From contig JAUHVR010000003.1 in the NCBI GenBank assembly GCA_030424865.1, forward strand, positions 124,001 to 188,000: a DNA stretch of 64,000 bases. The letters run 5' to 3'. The stretch is from Alphaproteobacteria bacterium. Lineage in GTDB: Bacteria; Pseudomonadota; Alphaproteobacteria; Rhodobacterales; Rhodobacteraceae. The translations under genes and the position numbers were made by a program. Below the pieces are notes generated by a model, which had not been told where the DNA came from, made no database searches, and saw only the letters and a list, made by a program, of their open reading frames with translations. Within the stretch, counting starts at the first letter, position 1; every line of letters starts with the position of its first letter. Positions 16,587-25,864 of the stretch are shown piece by piece.

Positions 16587-17711
16587 TTATTTCTGATAGG
16601 GGTCGGCTGCATCGCGCAGACCGTCACCCAGGAAGTTGAACGCCAGAATCGTGACCACGATCGCGCCACCGGGCGCCAGCAGCCAGGGCGCCAGCGAGAT
16701 CGACCGCAGATTCTGCGCATCCTGCAGCAGCACGCCCCAGCTGATCACCGGCGGACGCAGGCCCAGCCCCAGGAACGACAACGCGGTTTCGCCCAGGATC
16801 ATCTCGGGGATGGCCAGCGTCACGGCGGCGATGACATAGGATGTCATCGACGGCAGCATGTGCCGCGTCACCACCCGCCGGGGCTTGGCGCCCGACAGTT
16901 GCGCGGCCAGCACGAAGTCCTGGTTGCGGATCGTCATGAAGTGCCCCCGCACAACCCGCGCCAGGTTGGTCCAGCCGATCAGGGCCAGGATCACCGTGAT
17001 CAGCAGGTAGACAAAGATCGGATCCCAGTGGATCGGCAGCGCGGCGGCAAGGCCCAGCCACAGCGGGATCGTGGGGATCGAGCGCACGAACTCGGCCACG
17101 CGCTGGATGGCGGCGTCGACACGCCCCCCGACCAGACCCGCAATAGACCCCAGCGTGATGCCGATCACAAAGCTGAAGAACACCCCGATCAGACCGACAG
17201 ACAGCGTCACGCGCCCGCCATAGATCAGCCGCGACAGCAGATCCCGGCCAAGCGAATCCGAACCCAGCAGATAGATCCGGTCACGCCGTCCGCCCTCGAT
17301 CCCGAAAAGATGCAGGTCGGTCTCGTAAAGGCCCCAGAAGTGATAGCTGTCGCCGCGGTGGAAAAACTTGATGGGCAAGACCTTGTCGGTGTCCTCGGCA
17401 AAGCTCAGGCGGGCGGTTTCCGGGTCACGCTTGCGGTCAAGGCCATAGACAAAGGGCCCGATGAATTCGCCCTCGTGGAACAGATGCACCGACATCGGCG
17501 GCACATAGGCATGAAGCTTCGAGTGCTTGAAGGGATCATAGGGCGCCAGGAACTCGGCAAATGCCGCCACAAAATACAGGAACCCGATGGCGTACAGCGA
17601 CCAGAGGGCCAGCTTGTGTTTCTTGAACCGCCACCACATCAGGGTGAGCGGCCGGGCGGTGTCGATCACCCGGGTCGGTTCGTCGGTTGGGGATGTCGTC
17701 ACATCGGTCAT
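16587..17711 (-). CDS. ABC transporter permease, DppC-like
   Basis: The 374-aa protein is a binding-protein-dependent permease of the DppC group: an N-terminal cytoplasmic stretch, a first membrane helix at about 35-55, a roughly 100-residue periplasmic insertion (DPFKHSKLH through RRDRIYLLGSDSLGRDLLSRL), then five more helices. The EAA loop reads LSGAKPRRVVTRHMLPS. The long first periplasmic loop is typical of the sugar-type Opp subfamily (AgpA-like systems). It lies 12 nt upstream of the ATPase gene and 10 nt after the other permease. Confidence 0.88.
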   Translation of the reverse strand: MTDVTTSPTDEPTRVIDTARPLTLMWWRFKKHKLALWSLYAIGFLYFVAAFAEFLAPYDPFKHSKLHAYVPPMSVHLFHEGEFIGPFVYGLDRKRDPETARLSFAEDTDKVLPIKFFHRGDSYHFWGLYETDLHLFGIEGGRRDRIYLLGSDSLGRDLLSRLIYGGRVTLSVGLIGVFFSFVIGITLGSIAGLVGGRVDAAIQRVAEFVRSIPTIPLWLGLAAALPIHWDPIFVYLLITVILALIGWTNLARVVRGHFMTIRNQDFVLAAQLSGAKPRRVVTRHMLPSMTSYVIAAVTLAIPEMILGETALSFLGLGLRPPVISWGVLLQDAQNLRSISLAPWLLAPGGAIVVTILAFNFLGDGLRDAADPYQK

Positions 17712-17721
17712 CGTCTTGGCC

Positions 17722-18708
17722 TCAGGCGTGACGGATACGCGGGTCTGTCAGGGTCAGCAGGATGTCCGACAGAAGCGTTCCGATGATGGTGAAGATCGAC
17801 AGGATCAGGATGAAGCCGCCCGCCATATACATGTCCTGGTTCAGAAGGGCGCGCAGCAAGAGCGGGCCGGTCGTGGGCAGGTTCAGCACCACAGCCGTGA
17901 TCACGTCACCCGAGATCAACGCCGGCAGGGCCCAGCCCACGGTCGAAAAGAAAGGGTTCAACGCCACGCGCACCGGATAGCGCCAGACCACCTCGCGCTC
18001 GCCCATGCCCTGGGCGTATGCGGTCTCGACATAGGGTTTGCCTAGCTCTTCCAGCATGTTGGCGCGCATGACCCGCAAGAGGCCCGCCGCGCCTCCCGTC
18101 GCCAGAACCACAACCGGCACCCAAAGGTGGGCCAGCAGGTCCCAGAACTTGGCAAAGGTCCAGGGCGCGTCTGCGTATTCGGGCGAGAAGAGCCCGCCGA
18201 CGTGGAAGTTGAAATAGGCAAAGCCCAGCCACATCAACACCAATGCCAACAGGAAGTCCGGGATGCCCCGACCCAGAAAGCCCAGCACCGTGAAAAGGTA
18301 ATCAAAGACCGAATACTGGCGGGTCGCCGAATAGACACCGATCGGGATCGCGATGATCCAGGTCAAGAGCAGCGACAGGGTCGAAATCATCAGCGTCAGC
18401 GCGATCCGGTCCCACAGCAGGTCCGACACGGGCAGTTTCCAGTCCAGCGACAGGCCGAAGTCGCCGTAGAAGATGATCTTGCTGATCCAGTCCCAGTACT
18501 GGACCACCAACGGGCGATCCAGACCGAACGAGGCCCGCAGCTCTTCTGCTTCCAAGGCCGAGATCGATTCCCCGGTTTCCTCCAGCTCTGCGATATAGGC
18601 CGTGACGTAATCGCCGGGCGGCAATTGGATGATGATGAACGTCGCAATCGAGATCAAAACCATTGTCGGGATCGACCACAGAATGCGCTTCAGGATGAAC
18701 CACAGCAT
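17722..18708 (-). CDS. ABC transporter permease, DppB-like
   Basis: The 328-aa protein has the DppB pattern: the N-terminal MLWFILKRILWSIPTMVLISIATFII helix-forming segment (split here at MLWFILKRILW), a periplasmic loop with SFGLDRPLVVQYWDW, five later helices and the EAA loop AYAQGMGEREVVWRYPV. I place the start at ATG 18708 behind AAAGGGAAAG; the longer frame adds 19 residues without a membrane role. It forms the channel with the DppC-like partner. A stem-loop in the 129-nt gap separates it from the binding-protein gene upstream. Confidence 0.88.
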   Translation of the reverse strand: MLWFILKRILWSIPTMVLISIATFIIIQLPPGDYVTAYIAELEETGESISALEAEELRASFGLDRPLVVQYWDWISKIIFYGDFGLSLDWKLPVSDLLWDRIALTLMISTLSLLLTWIIAIPIGVYSATRQYSVFDYLFTVLGFLGRGIPDFLLALVLMWLGFAYFNFHVGGLFSPEYADAPWTFAKFWDLLAHLWVPVVVLATGGAAGLLRVMRANMLEELGKPYVETAYAQGMGEREVVWRYPVRVALNPFFSTVGWALPALISGDVITAVVLNLPTTGPLLLRALLNQDMYMAGGFILILSIFTIIGTLLSDILLTLTDPRIRHA

Positions 18709-18768
18709 GGCACTTTCCCTTTCAGAGCGCGCGCTCGGCGTAAAACTGCAGAGTTGGGGGGACAATAT

Positions 18769-18795
18769 GAGTATGGCGGCGGGGCCGCCATACTC
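18769..18795 (-). terminator. 12-bp stem-loop between binding-protein and permease genes
   Basis: GAGTATGGCGGC (18769-18780) and GCCGCCATACTC (18784-18795) pair perfectly around GGG. It directly follows the binding-protein stop in the direction of transcription. Such hairpins usually protect the binding-protein message from 3' decay and lower permease expression. Confidence 0.6.
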
Positions 18796-18837
18796 TAAAG
18801 CCTTCTCACAGGGAGGAATGTGAAGGCCTGGGTTTCT

Positions 18838-20736
18838 TTATTGATCGAAGTAGAAAGTGGCCGCCTGGGCCAGACCGATGCCGCGCAGGGCGTCATCGTC
18901 AATCAGACCTTCGGGGAAGTTCTTGACATCATTGGCTTTCACGTAGATTGCCGGTGTTTCTCCAATCAGGCCGATGGTCCATAGATTGTCACGGAAAACG
19001 CTGACCATGTCCTGCGCATAGCCATTGGCCTCTTCCAGCGAACCCGCCGATTGCGCGTTTTCCCAAGCGGTCCAGACCTCGCGGATCGGGTGATCCGTTG
19101 CCGGCTCCACTCCGTTGTTGCCGCCGCTGCTCCACCACTTGAAGTAGTTGTGCGCAAAGCCGTACCGGCCAAGGAAACGCACGGGGTCAGCGGTGATGAT
19201 CGAGGACCGGTCGAAGGTGTCCAGCACCATCTCGAAGTCACCGGTTTCGACGTTTTGCGTCACCAGCGTGCGGTCCAGGTTGCGCACCAGTGCCTCGACG
19301 CCGATCTCGGCCCAGTCGGCCTGCACCAGTTCCAGCAACGACAGCAGCGCGTTGTGGCGGGTCTGGATGACAACAGTCAGCCGCTTGCCATCGGGACGCA
19401 GGCGGTAGCCGTCTCCGTCACGCTCGGTCAGGCCAACCTCGTCCAGCAGCGCATTGGCGCGATCGGGATCCCACTCGGTGCCCGCCGTTTCCAGCTCGGC
19501 ATCGAAGAAGGGCGAGCCGCTGACGGGACCAGCCTGACGGGCTTCGCCCAGGCCCGAGAACGACAGTTCGTTGATCGTTTCACGGTCGATGGCGATGTTC
19601 AGCGCTTCGCGCACCCGCTTGTCTTCGAACAGAGCCTTCAGCGTGGCGTCCGGGGTGTTCAGGTTCGGGTAGATCGTCCAGGTCGAGGCCTTGGTCCAGG
19701 TCACAACCTCGTAGTCGCCGGCGTCTTCGTTCTCTTTGAACAGCGTGAAGTCGTTGGCGTTCAGGTGACGCTGCTGCAGGTCGATCTCACCCTGCACGAC
19801 CATCAGGTTAAGCGCCTCTGTGTCCTGGAACAGGCGGTGCTCGACGCGGTCGATATAGGGCAGCTGGTTCCCCTCGGCGTCAACACCATAGTAGAAGGGG
19901 TTGCGCTCCATGACGACGGTGTCTGCGGGCGGCGGGGTTGCAACACGCCATGCGGTCAGAACCGGCATGTCGGGGTTGAACCACCAAGCATGGATTTGCC
20001 CCTTGTCGCCCCAAAGGTCGGTCCACTTCTTGCCACCGTTGGCTTCCACAGCCGCCGCCAGGGCATCTGCATCCGCATACTTGGGGTGGAAATTCTTCAT
20101 GTAGTGGAATGGCTCGATAAAGCCGGGACGGTCCAGACCGGGCTTACCGGTCGATTCCTTGGCCAGGACGGTCAGGAATAGAGGGTACGGCGCCGCGAAT
20201 GTGACGGTAAAGGTCTGCTCGTCAACGATGTCCAGCACCATCGGTTCGCCTGCTGCGGTGTAAAGCGCTGGCACGGCGGGCATCAGGTCGGTGTTCAGGA
20301 AGACGTCTTCGTACCAGAATTGCACGTCACGGGTGGTGACAGGCGCGCCGTCCGACCAGCGGTGACCCTTGCGCAGGGTGAAGGTGAAGACGGTCGAGTC
20401 ATCGTTCGCGGCATAGCTTTCAACCCAGCCAGGCACGTAGCTGATGTTCTGGTCCGCATCCATGACGGCGCGCAGAACGCGCTCTTCCATCAGCTTGGTC
20501 GGCCCCCAACGGTCCGATGGACCTTTGAACGCGCGCTTCCATGTACCGCCATATTCGCCGATCGAGTCCGCGACCGCGATCACACGCGGATTTTCCGGCA
20601 GGCGCTCGGCCAATGGTGGCAGTTCGCCCGCGGCGACCTTCGCGGCCAGCATCGGGGCCTCGTCCAGAGCTGTTGCGCTTTGTGCTGCGAAAACCAACGC
20701 CAGCGCGGTCGCCGTTTTCAGCCAAGAGTGTCGCAT
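18838..20736 (-). CDS. ABC transporter substrate-binding protein, family 5 (Opp type), oligosaccharide candidate
   Basis: The 632-aa protein begins with a Sec signal peptide (MRHSWLKTATALALVFAAQS, cut likely after ATA), followed by the SBP_bac_5 fold: GGTWKRAFKG, VFTFTLRKGHRWSDGAPVT and a late VREALNIAIDRETI. It is longer than peptide-binding DppA (about 535 aa) and in the range of AgpA-like alpha-galactoside binders. The start is ATG 20736 with GGAGGA 5 nt upstream; the 15-residue upstream extension is unlikely. It is first in the importer operon and divergent from the LacI gene, whose probable operator lies in the shared 249-nt region. Confidence 0.88.
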   Translation of the reverse strand: MRHSWLKTATALALVFAAQSATALDEAPMLAAKVAAGELPPLAERLPENPRVIAVADSIGEYGGTWKRAFKGPSDRWGPTKLMEERVLRAVMDADQNISYVPGWVESYAANDDSTVFTFTLRKGHRWSDGAPVTTRDVQFWYEDVFLNTDLMPAVPALYTAAGEPMVLDIVDEQTFTVTFAAPYPLFLTVLAKESTGKPGLDRPGFIEPFHYMKNFHPKYADADALAAAVEANGGKKWTDLWGDKGQIHAWWFNPDMPVLTAWRVATPPPADTVVMERNPFYYGVDAEGNQLPYIDRVEHRLFQDTEALNLMVVQGEIDLQQRHLNANDFTLFKENEDAGDYEVVTWTKASTWTIYPNLNTPDATLKALFEDKRVREALNIAIDRETINELSFSGLGEARQAGPVSGSPFFDAELETAGTEWDPDRANALLDEVGLTERDGDGYRLRPDGKRLTVVIQTRHNALLSLLELVQADWAEIGVEALVRNLDRTLVTQNVETGDFEMVLDTFDRSSIITADPVRFLGRYGFAHNYFKWWSSGGNNGVEPATDHPIREVWTAWENAQSAGSLEEANGYAQDMVSVFRDNLWTIGLIGETPAIYVKANDVKNFPEGLIDDDALRGIGLAQAATFYFDQ

Positions 20737-20882
20737 CGATGTCCTCCATTGCATTCGACCGGACGGGGGTGGTGCAAGCACTCCTCTAGGCTTGAAACCG
20801 CGACTTCCGCCCGTTGCGTTAAAGATTTACGGTGATCGTCCTTGGCACAAGAAACGTGTATAAAATTAATTTCATAGATTTT

Positions 20883-20897
20883 CGAAACCCGGTTTCG
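20883..20897. promoter_or_regulatory. LacI-type operator CGAAACC-C-GGTTTCG
   Basis: Seven-base perfect arms flank one central base, 89 nt before the LacI ATG and 147 nt before the binding-protein ATG, in the region between the divergent genes. GAAACC/GGTTTC half-sites are typical of the LacI/GalR family. The same half-site occurs at 49832-49847 before another LacI gene. The remainder of the 20737-20985 gap is AT-rich and probably holds both promoters. Confidence 0.6.
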
Positions 20898-20985
20898 GAT
20901 TCACTCATATCCAGTCAAGGCATTGTTTTTTCAGTTATCTTTACACCCACACCAAAGGCGCGGAAAGCCAGGAAACGACTCACAA

Positions 20986-22029
20986 ATGGCCAAGACCCCC
21001 ACGATCCGAGACATTGCCACCCAAGCAGAGGTCGCCCCCAGCACGGTCAGCCACGTTCTGAACGGCACCGCGCCAATCAGCGTCGATGTTTCCGAGCGAA
21101 TCCTCTCTGTCGCCCGCGAGACCGGCTATCTGGCCAAACGTCGACGCAAGGCGGCCGTGGCGCTGTTGCCCACCGTTCTGTTGTCCGCGAGCGAGGCGAA
21201 TTTTCCGAAATCGGACCGAAATTACGTGTCATGGACGATGCTGAATGCCTTTCGCCAGGAATGCCGGGCGCGGTCGATCCGGCTGATCCCGCACATCGAC
21301 AAAGGCGACAAGATCATCCCAGAAAGCCTGGTTGCGGCCATCGAAAAGCATCGGCCCAAGGGGGTCGCGATCATGCAGGCGGACAACTCCGAGCTGATCG
21401 ATGCCGTGCATGATCTGGACCCCTCGGTGGTGATTCTGTCGGGTCAGGACCCGTCCATGCGGGTTGACACCGTGTCGCCGGGCAACCGTTTTGCGGCACA
21501 GATGGCGACGGACTACCTGTTCCGGATCGGGCACCGCCGCATCGCGCATGTGACCTATGGCACCCGTCTTATCGGCCAGCACCGCAAATTCGGCTTCATC
21601 GATGCCTATCGCGAAAGCGGGTACCGGATGCCGCCCGGCGCGATCATCGAGGTCGAGACCTTTCAATCAGATGTCGTGGCCCAGAACATGCTGAACTGGC
21701 TGGCCACGCAGCCGCGCCCCCTGCCCTTTACAGCGTTCTTCTGTTCCGCCGACAATGTCGCCATCGGCGTTCTGGATGCTCTTCGTCAAGCAGGCATCAG
21801 CGTGCCCGGCGATGTCTCGGTCCTGGGGTTCGACAATGTCGAGATCGGCAAGAAACAGGCGCCGCCGCTGTCCACCGTGCACGTTCCGATGGAAGAAATC
21901 GGACAGGTGGCGCTGAACCTGCTGGAAGAGGCGCGCACCCTGCCCAAGAACGAACGCTCTGCCCGTCGGGTCGAGCTGGGGTGCCGGATCGTTGTGCGTG
22001 GGTCGACGGCTGGACCGTCGCGGCCCTAG
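20986..22029 (+). CDS. LacI family transcriptional regulator
   Basis: The 347-aa protein has the LacI helix-turn-helix at residues 5-30 (TIRDIATQAEVAPSTVSHVLNG) with its hinge, then a periplasmic-binding-protein-like sensor domain ending with the SVLGFDNVEIG and PPLSTVHVPMEEIG motifs. The start is ATG 20986 with AGGAAA ten bases upstream; a TTG at 20923 would add 21 residues. It is divergent from the oligosaccharide importer operon and convergent with GH105, overlapping the GH105 stop by 4 nt. It probably represses the pectin genes; the ligand is unknown. Confidence 0.88.
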   Translation: MAKTPTIRDIATQAEVAPSTVSHVLNGTAPISVDVSERILSVARETGYLAKRRRKAAVALLPTVLLSASEANFPKSDRNYVSWTMLNAFRQECRARSIRLIPHIDKGDKIIPESLVAAIEKHRPKGVAIMQADNSELIDAVHDLDPSVVILSGQDPSMRVDTVSPGNRFAAQMATDYLFRIGHRRIAHVTYGTRLIGQHRKFGFIDAYRESGYRMPPGAIIEVETFQSDVVAQNMLNWLATQPRPLPFTAFFCSADNVAIGVLDALRQAGISVPGDVSVLGFDNVEIGKKQAPPLSTVHVPMEEIGQVALNLLEEARTLPKNERSARRVELGCRIVVRGSTAGPSRP

Positions 22030-23081
22030 CTGCGGGCCAGTTCCATCAACAGCAAACTGCCCAACGCCTGACCATAGGGGGTCGGCAGGTTCGGTATTTG
22101 ACGATAGAACTCCAGATCCGGCCCCATCGGGGTGCCATCCGAGACATCCTGCAGGAACCCGTCTTCGCCGATCCGTGACAGGATCGCGTCGCGGGCACGA
22201 TCGACAAGCTGCAAATTCCCGGGGTCCAGAAGCCCCAGCCGCACGCTGCACAACACGCCATACGCAATGCCCGCCGTACCCGAGGCCTCGACCGGGCTCT
22301 CGGGGTCGTCCAGCAACGTGTGAAACATGCCCTCATCGTTCTGCAACGCCTTCAGCGCATTGACCTGCGTCTGAAGGACCTCGGTCAGATACCGCGCGAT
22401 CACACTCGGGGGGGGCGAGATGCGAAAAAGCTCGGGGATTGCAATCGTCAGCCAGCTGTTGCCCCGCGCCCAAAGCGCGCGCGCATAGTGGTGCCGTCCG
22501 ATGAAGTTCCAGCCGTGGAAGAAAAGCCCGGTCTCGACGTCGCCCAGATGCCGGACATGGGTCAGGAACTGGTAGTGCGCTTCGTCGATCCAATCCTGTC
22601 GGTCCAGCAGTTCTCCGGCCGAGGCCAGGAACAGAACCGCCATGAACAGCGTGTCGTCCCAAAGCTGCCGGTCGTTGTCGCGCTCTTTGACCGTATGCTG
22701 AAAGCCGCCCTCTTCGGTCTTGGGCATCTCGGTCACCAGCCAATGCGCCCAGTTTTCGATGACGCTCAGCCAATCCTCGCGCCGGTCCTGCCCGGCCAAA
22801 AGAGTCAGCGCCAGCAAGGGCGCGGTCGAGTTCACCTGCGGCCGGGGCAGCCCCCGGCCGATCTGCCAGTCGTACCATCGCGCCAGACGCGCCAGCATGG
22901 CCTGGTCCCCGGCTTCAAGCGCGGCGCGCGTCTCGCCATACAGACCGACACCGACCTCCCAGTCCCATTCATCAAAGGCGATCTCGTCCGCGCCGGCCTC
23001 GCCATTGTCGCCAATGCCCTTCAGCCGTCGGAACCCCTTGGAAAGCGCCTGGATGTGCAGCTGCAAGTCTTCTGCGGTCAT
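22026..23081 (-). CDS. Glycoside hydrolase family 105, unsaturated rhamnogalacturonyl/galacturonyl hydrolase
   Basis: The 351-aa protein is an (alpha/alpha)6 barrel of GH88/GH105. The general acid aspartate region appears as RQLWDDTLFMAVLFL, and GLFFHGWNF plus ALWARGNSWL match the substrate-binding strands of YteR and YesR. These enzymes hydrate the 4,5-unsaturated uronic acid left on oligosaccharides by pectate or rhamnogalacturonan lyases. There is no signal peptide, so it acts in the cytosol. The start is ATG 23081, overlapping the previous stop (ATGA); a longer frame into that gene is a shadow. Confidence 0.85.
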   Translation of the reverse strand: MTAEDLQLHIQALSKGFRRLKGIGDNGEAGADEIAFDEWDWEVGVGLYGETRAALEAGDQAMLARLARWYDWQIGRGLPRPQVNSTAPLLALTLLAGQDRREDWLSVIENWAHWLVTEMPKTEEGGFQHTVKERDNDRQLWDDTLFMAVLFLASAGELLDRQDWIDEAHYQFLTHVRHLGDVETGLFFHGWNFIGRHHYARALWARGNSWLTIAIPELFRISPPPSVIARYLTEVLQTQVNALKALQNDEGMFHTLLDDPESPVEASGTAGIAYGVLCSVRLGLLDPGNLQLVDRARDAILSRIGEDGFLQDVSDGTPMGPDLEFYRQIPNLPTPYGQALGSLLLMELARS

Positions 23082-25486
23082 TCTGTGGTGTCCTGTCGTC
23101 TGCTCCATGGTCCGTTGGCGGACCTGGAAGTCTCGATTATTGGAAAGTCCGAGGGCGCGGGGGCCGTGGCCTTTGACTCTGATCCCAGCCACATCTCGCC
23201 GCAATGCGTCGGGACGATCAGCGTCTCGCCCGCCATGATGGGCGTCGCACTTTGGGCGCGGGTGATAAAGGTTTCGAAATCGCCATCCGTGCTGTCGCCG
23301 ACCCTGATCGCCCAGGCGGAAAGCGGCCCGGGCTGGCGGAATTCGCAGCCGGCATAGAGGCCGGTTGATTGCCGCTGCAGCGGTTTCGCCGACCAGATCG
23401 CGGCAAAGCCCTGGCCCGCGCGCACAAAGGCCCATTGGTCCTGCAAAACGACCTGATCCAGACGATCGAGTGGCAGAAACAGATGCGTGAACGGCGGGTC
23501 CTGATCGGTCAAGGCATAGCGCATCGCCACGATGCCATCGCGCTGGTCCACGTCGGGCATACGCCCGTTGCCCGCCCAAAACGACGGCCGCGCCTCGGCC
23601 CAGTGGCGCAGGACGCCGGGATGATTGACCCAGATCCGCGCCATCGGATCGGCCGAGAGCTGCAGATCCACCACATGCTGTTGATGCCCCGCCTGCCCCG
23701 GCTTGTGATGTACGACGCTGGAAAGCTGCACGTTCCCGGTCTTGAACAGCCGCAACTGCGCCTCACCGTCCAGCCCCTGCCGATAGCGGGCCCGCAGCTT
23801 CTGCCCCTTGGGCGGATGTGCCAGCGCGGTCAGGCTTGGGTCCGGCGCATAGGCCGAGACCGCCAGCATCACCGCCGCCGCATCCTTGCCCGGCACATGC
23901 CAGCCGCCAAACATCAGCGCCGCCACCGCGCCCAGCTCGGTCATCGGCCCGGCCAGCAGCTCTTTTTCATAGATCCGCCCCTGCGATCCCGCCGCCACGC
24001 CGCCCGCCAGATGCAGGGCAACCATGGTCGAAATCCTGTCCAGCAGCGCCTTGGCGCGCGCCTTCAGCGCGACGTCGTCCGTGAGTGTGAAAAGTGCCAG
24101 CAGGCCGCGGTAGTTGATCGGGTAGTAAGCCGCCGAGTTCCACTCGGCCAATCCATGATGATCAATGGCATCGAACCATCGATGCAGTCGCGCGGCCCCT
24201 GCATCACGATGCTGCGCGCCGGTCACATTGGCGTTTATGAAAACGGCCTCGGGCATCATCTGACCGGCCAGATGCTGGGCAACGTGGAAACACAGCGCGT
24301 GGTTTTCGCTCCAGAACCACATCACATCGTTGCCCGGCTCATCCAGCCAATAACGGAAGCCAAGGATGGCCCGCGACAGGCGCTGGACCGAGGCCTCGGG
24401 CAGTTGATCGCGGTGGCGCGCCCAGAGCCACAGCAGGCTCATCATCCGGAAATCCGCACAATCGTGCCGATCCTCGACCCGCGCGATGGCATCGTCGAAG
24501 CAGGCCTGTGCGGCGACGCTCCAACCGCCTTCGGACGCGGCCAGCAAAGCGGTCACGATATCATCGCCGCAGTCCTGACGTCTGAGCAAGGCAACCTTTC
24601 GGGCGGCAAGATCGTGACCTTCCAGACGCGCAACACCGGTCAGAACCGTCGTGCCCAGACGGCGGACCACCTGCGCGCTGCCCAGTGTGATCGCAAAGCG
24701 CAGGACGGGACAGCCAGCCGGCAGGTCGATGTCGAAGCCGGGCGAGGTCTTGGACAGCCCGCCGCCCTGCCCCTGCGCCTCCAGACAGAAGACCGCAAAT
24801 GTCTGCTCTCCCAGCGCATCCGAGGTCACCCGCACCTTGCCAGTCTCGTGAAACACCTGCTCGGTCCGCAACCCGTCCAACAACGCGGTCGCCTGGGCAA
24901 GCTGGTCTGCAGGCACGTCCGAGGTGATCTCGGTTTCCAACCCCGTGCCTTCGATCAGGTCCAGACGGAAGCCATAGTTCGTGTCCCGTTCGTGCAGGTC
25001 CTCGAACCGGACGGTCAGCGTCTGCACGCCTGCGGCGACCGGCATATCGAACTGGGTCTGCTGGCGGATGTTGCGGGTGAAGGGTTCGAACGCCAGCACA
25101 TGGGTCTTGTCACACCACAGATGCACTCCACCCGCGGTCGAGATCCTCAGCCGGATCACCTGATCCGCACCCGCGTGCAGCCGCACTTGCGCATGGCGGA
25201 CACGCCATTCCGGCACGTGGCAGAAGTCCGAATAGTCGACATCGCCGCTGGGTCCACCCAGATACACTTCGGGGAAGTCCACGTCGGGCAGATCAACGAC
25301 CCGACCCGCTATCTCGGCGCGCAGCGCTTCGCGGCAGGGCATGTCGCCTGTGGCGACCCAGCCGTTTTCAAACCGATAATCGACATCGATGGGCATCGGT
25401 CGCGGATCGCCGCGATAGACACGCGACTGTACGGCGGAAACATTCCACCGCGCCACAGCCGTTCCGACCTCCCAACTGTTCCTCAT
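23078..25486 (-). CDS. Unknown 802-aa protein, beta-domain plus alpha/alpha-toroid-like, probable polysaccharide-active enzyme
   Basis: I do not recognise a named family. Residues 40-190 look like a beta-sandwich (short strands, HVPEWRVRHAQVRLHAGADQ, GGVHLWCDK). Residues about 300-560 are helical, with FWSENHALCFHVAQHLAG and EWNSAAYYPINYRGLLAL; SENH- and Tyr-rich helices of this kind occur in toroidal lyases and GH154-like enzymes. The rest is a beta-rich C-terminal part. No signal peptide is seen. The start ATG 25486 follows GGGAGG at about 11 nt; an upstream in-frame stretch of 104 codons has shadow-like composition. It is translationally coupled to GH105, so action on a pectin-type oligosaccharide is likely. 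Confidence 0.6.
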   Translation of the reverse strand: MRNSWEVGTAVARWNVSAVQSRVYRGDPRPMPIDVDYRFENGWVATGDMPCREALRAEIAGRVVDLPDVDFPEVYLGGPSGDVDYSDFCHVPEWRVRHAQVRLHAGADQVIRLRISTAGGVHLWCDKTHVLAFEPFTRNIRQQTQFDMPVAAGVQTLTVRFEDLHERDTNYGFRLDLIEGTGLETEITSDVPADQLAQATALLDGLRTEQVFHETGKVRVTSDALGEQTFAVFCLEAQGQGGGLSKTSPGFDIDLPAGCPVLRFAITLGSAQVVRRLGTTVLTGVARLEGHDLAARKVALLRRQDCGDDIVTALLAASEGGWSVAAQACFDDAIARVEDRHDCADFRMMSLLWLWARHRDQLPEASVQRLSRAILGFRYWLDEPGNDVMWFWSENHALCFHVAQHLAGQMMPEAVFINANVTGAQHRDAGAARLHRWFDAIDHHGLAEWNSAAYYPINYRGLLALFTLTDDVALKARAKALLDRISTMVALHLAGGVAAGSQGRIYEKELLAGPMTELGAVAALMFGGWHVPGKDAAAVMLAVSAYAPDPSLTALAHPPKGQKLRARYRQGLDGEAQLRLFKTGNVQLSSVVHHKPGQAGHQQHVVDLQLSADPMARIWVNHPGVLRHWAEARPSFWAGNGRMPDVDQRDGIVAMRYALTDQDPPFTHLFLPLDRLDQVVLQDQWAFVRAGQGFAAIWSAKPLQRQSTGLYAGCEFRQPGPLSAWAIRVGDSTDGDFETFITRAQSATPIMAGETLIVPTHCGEMWLGSESKATAPAPSDFPIIETSRSANGPWSRRQDTTE

Positions 25487-25864
25487 CGTCTTGCGCGCCT
25501 CCCAAGGCCCGGCACACCGCGACGCGGTCCACCAGCACACTGATCCCAAGTTATTGCCGCCCCGCTTGGGGGACACAAACGCCGAGGATGAAACATTTTT
25601 CACACCGCAAAGTTGACCGGCCAAACCCGATGAAGCCCACGATCTTGGGCTCTGGTCGATCCACTCGCGCGCGGACCCGGGGCGCGAGTGGGCATCTGCT
25701 TCAGGGCGGGAGGAAACCAGATCGTCCCGGACAAGGGTTTCATCGATCAGGGCAACCCGCGATGACGCCTTTGTTGGAGTTTGGCGGCTCGACCGCAACC
25801 CGCGCCTGCGCCTGATACGGGATCAGGTGCAGGTGATGCTGACGGACCGCCCACCCGGGCAAAA
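25487..25864 (-). other. 378-nt gap before the 802-aa protein gene
   Basis: No gene is supportable here. A hairpin GCGCCTGAT/ATCAGGTGC (25808-25830, one G-T pair) lies 35 nt past the stop of the dehydratase gene at 25865 and could end that operon. The rest should hold a promoter for the 802-aa gene and GH105, but no clear operator stands out. Confidence 0.35.

Noticed and set aside
16068-17786. 572-aa plus-strand open frame
   Set aside because: It is antisense to the importer ATPase and permease genes and is rich in Gln, Arg and His without any domain.
23369-25543. 724-aa plus-strand open frame
   Set aside because: It is antisense to the 802-aa gene, which is coupled to GH105 and has a good ribosome site; the plus-strand product looks like a shadow.
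25487-25798. 104-residue N-terminal extension of the 802-aa protein
   Set aside because: Its composition is unlike a protein domain, and ATG 25486 is preceded by GGGAGG.
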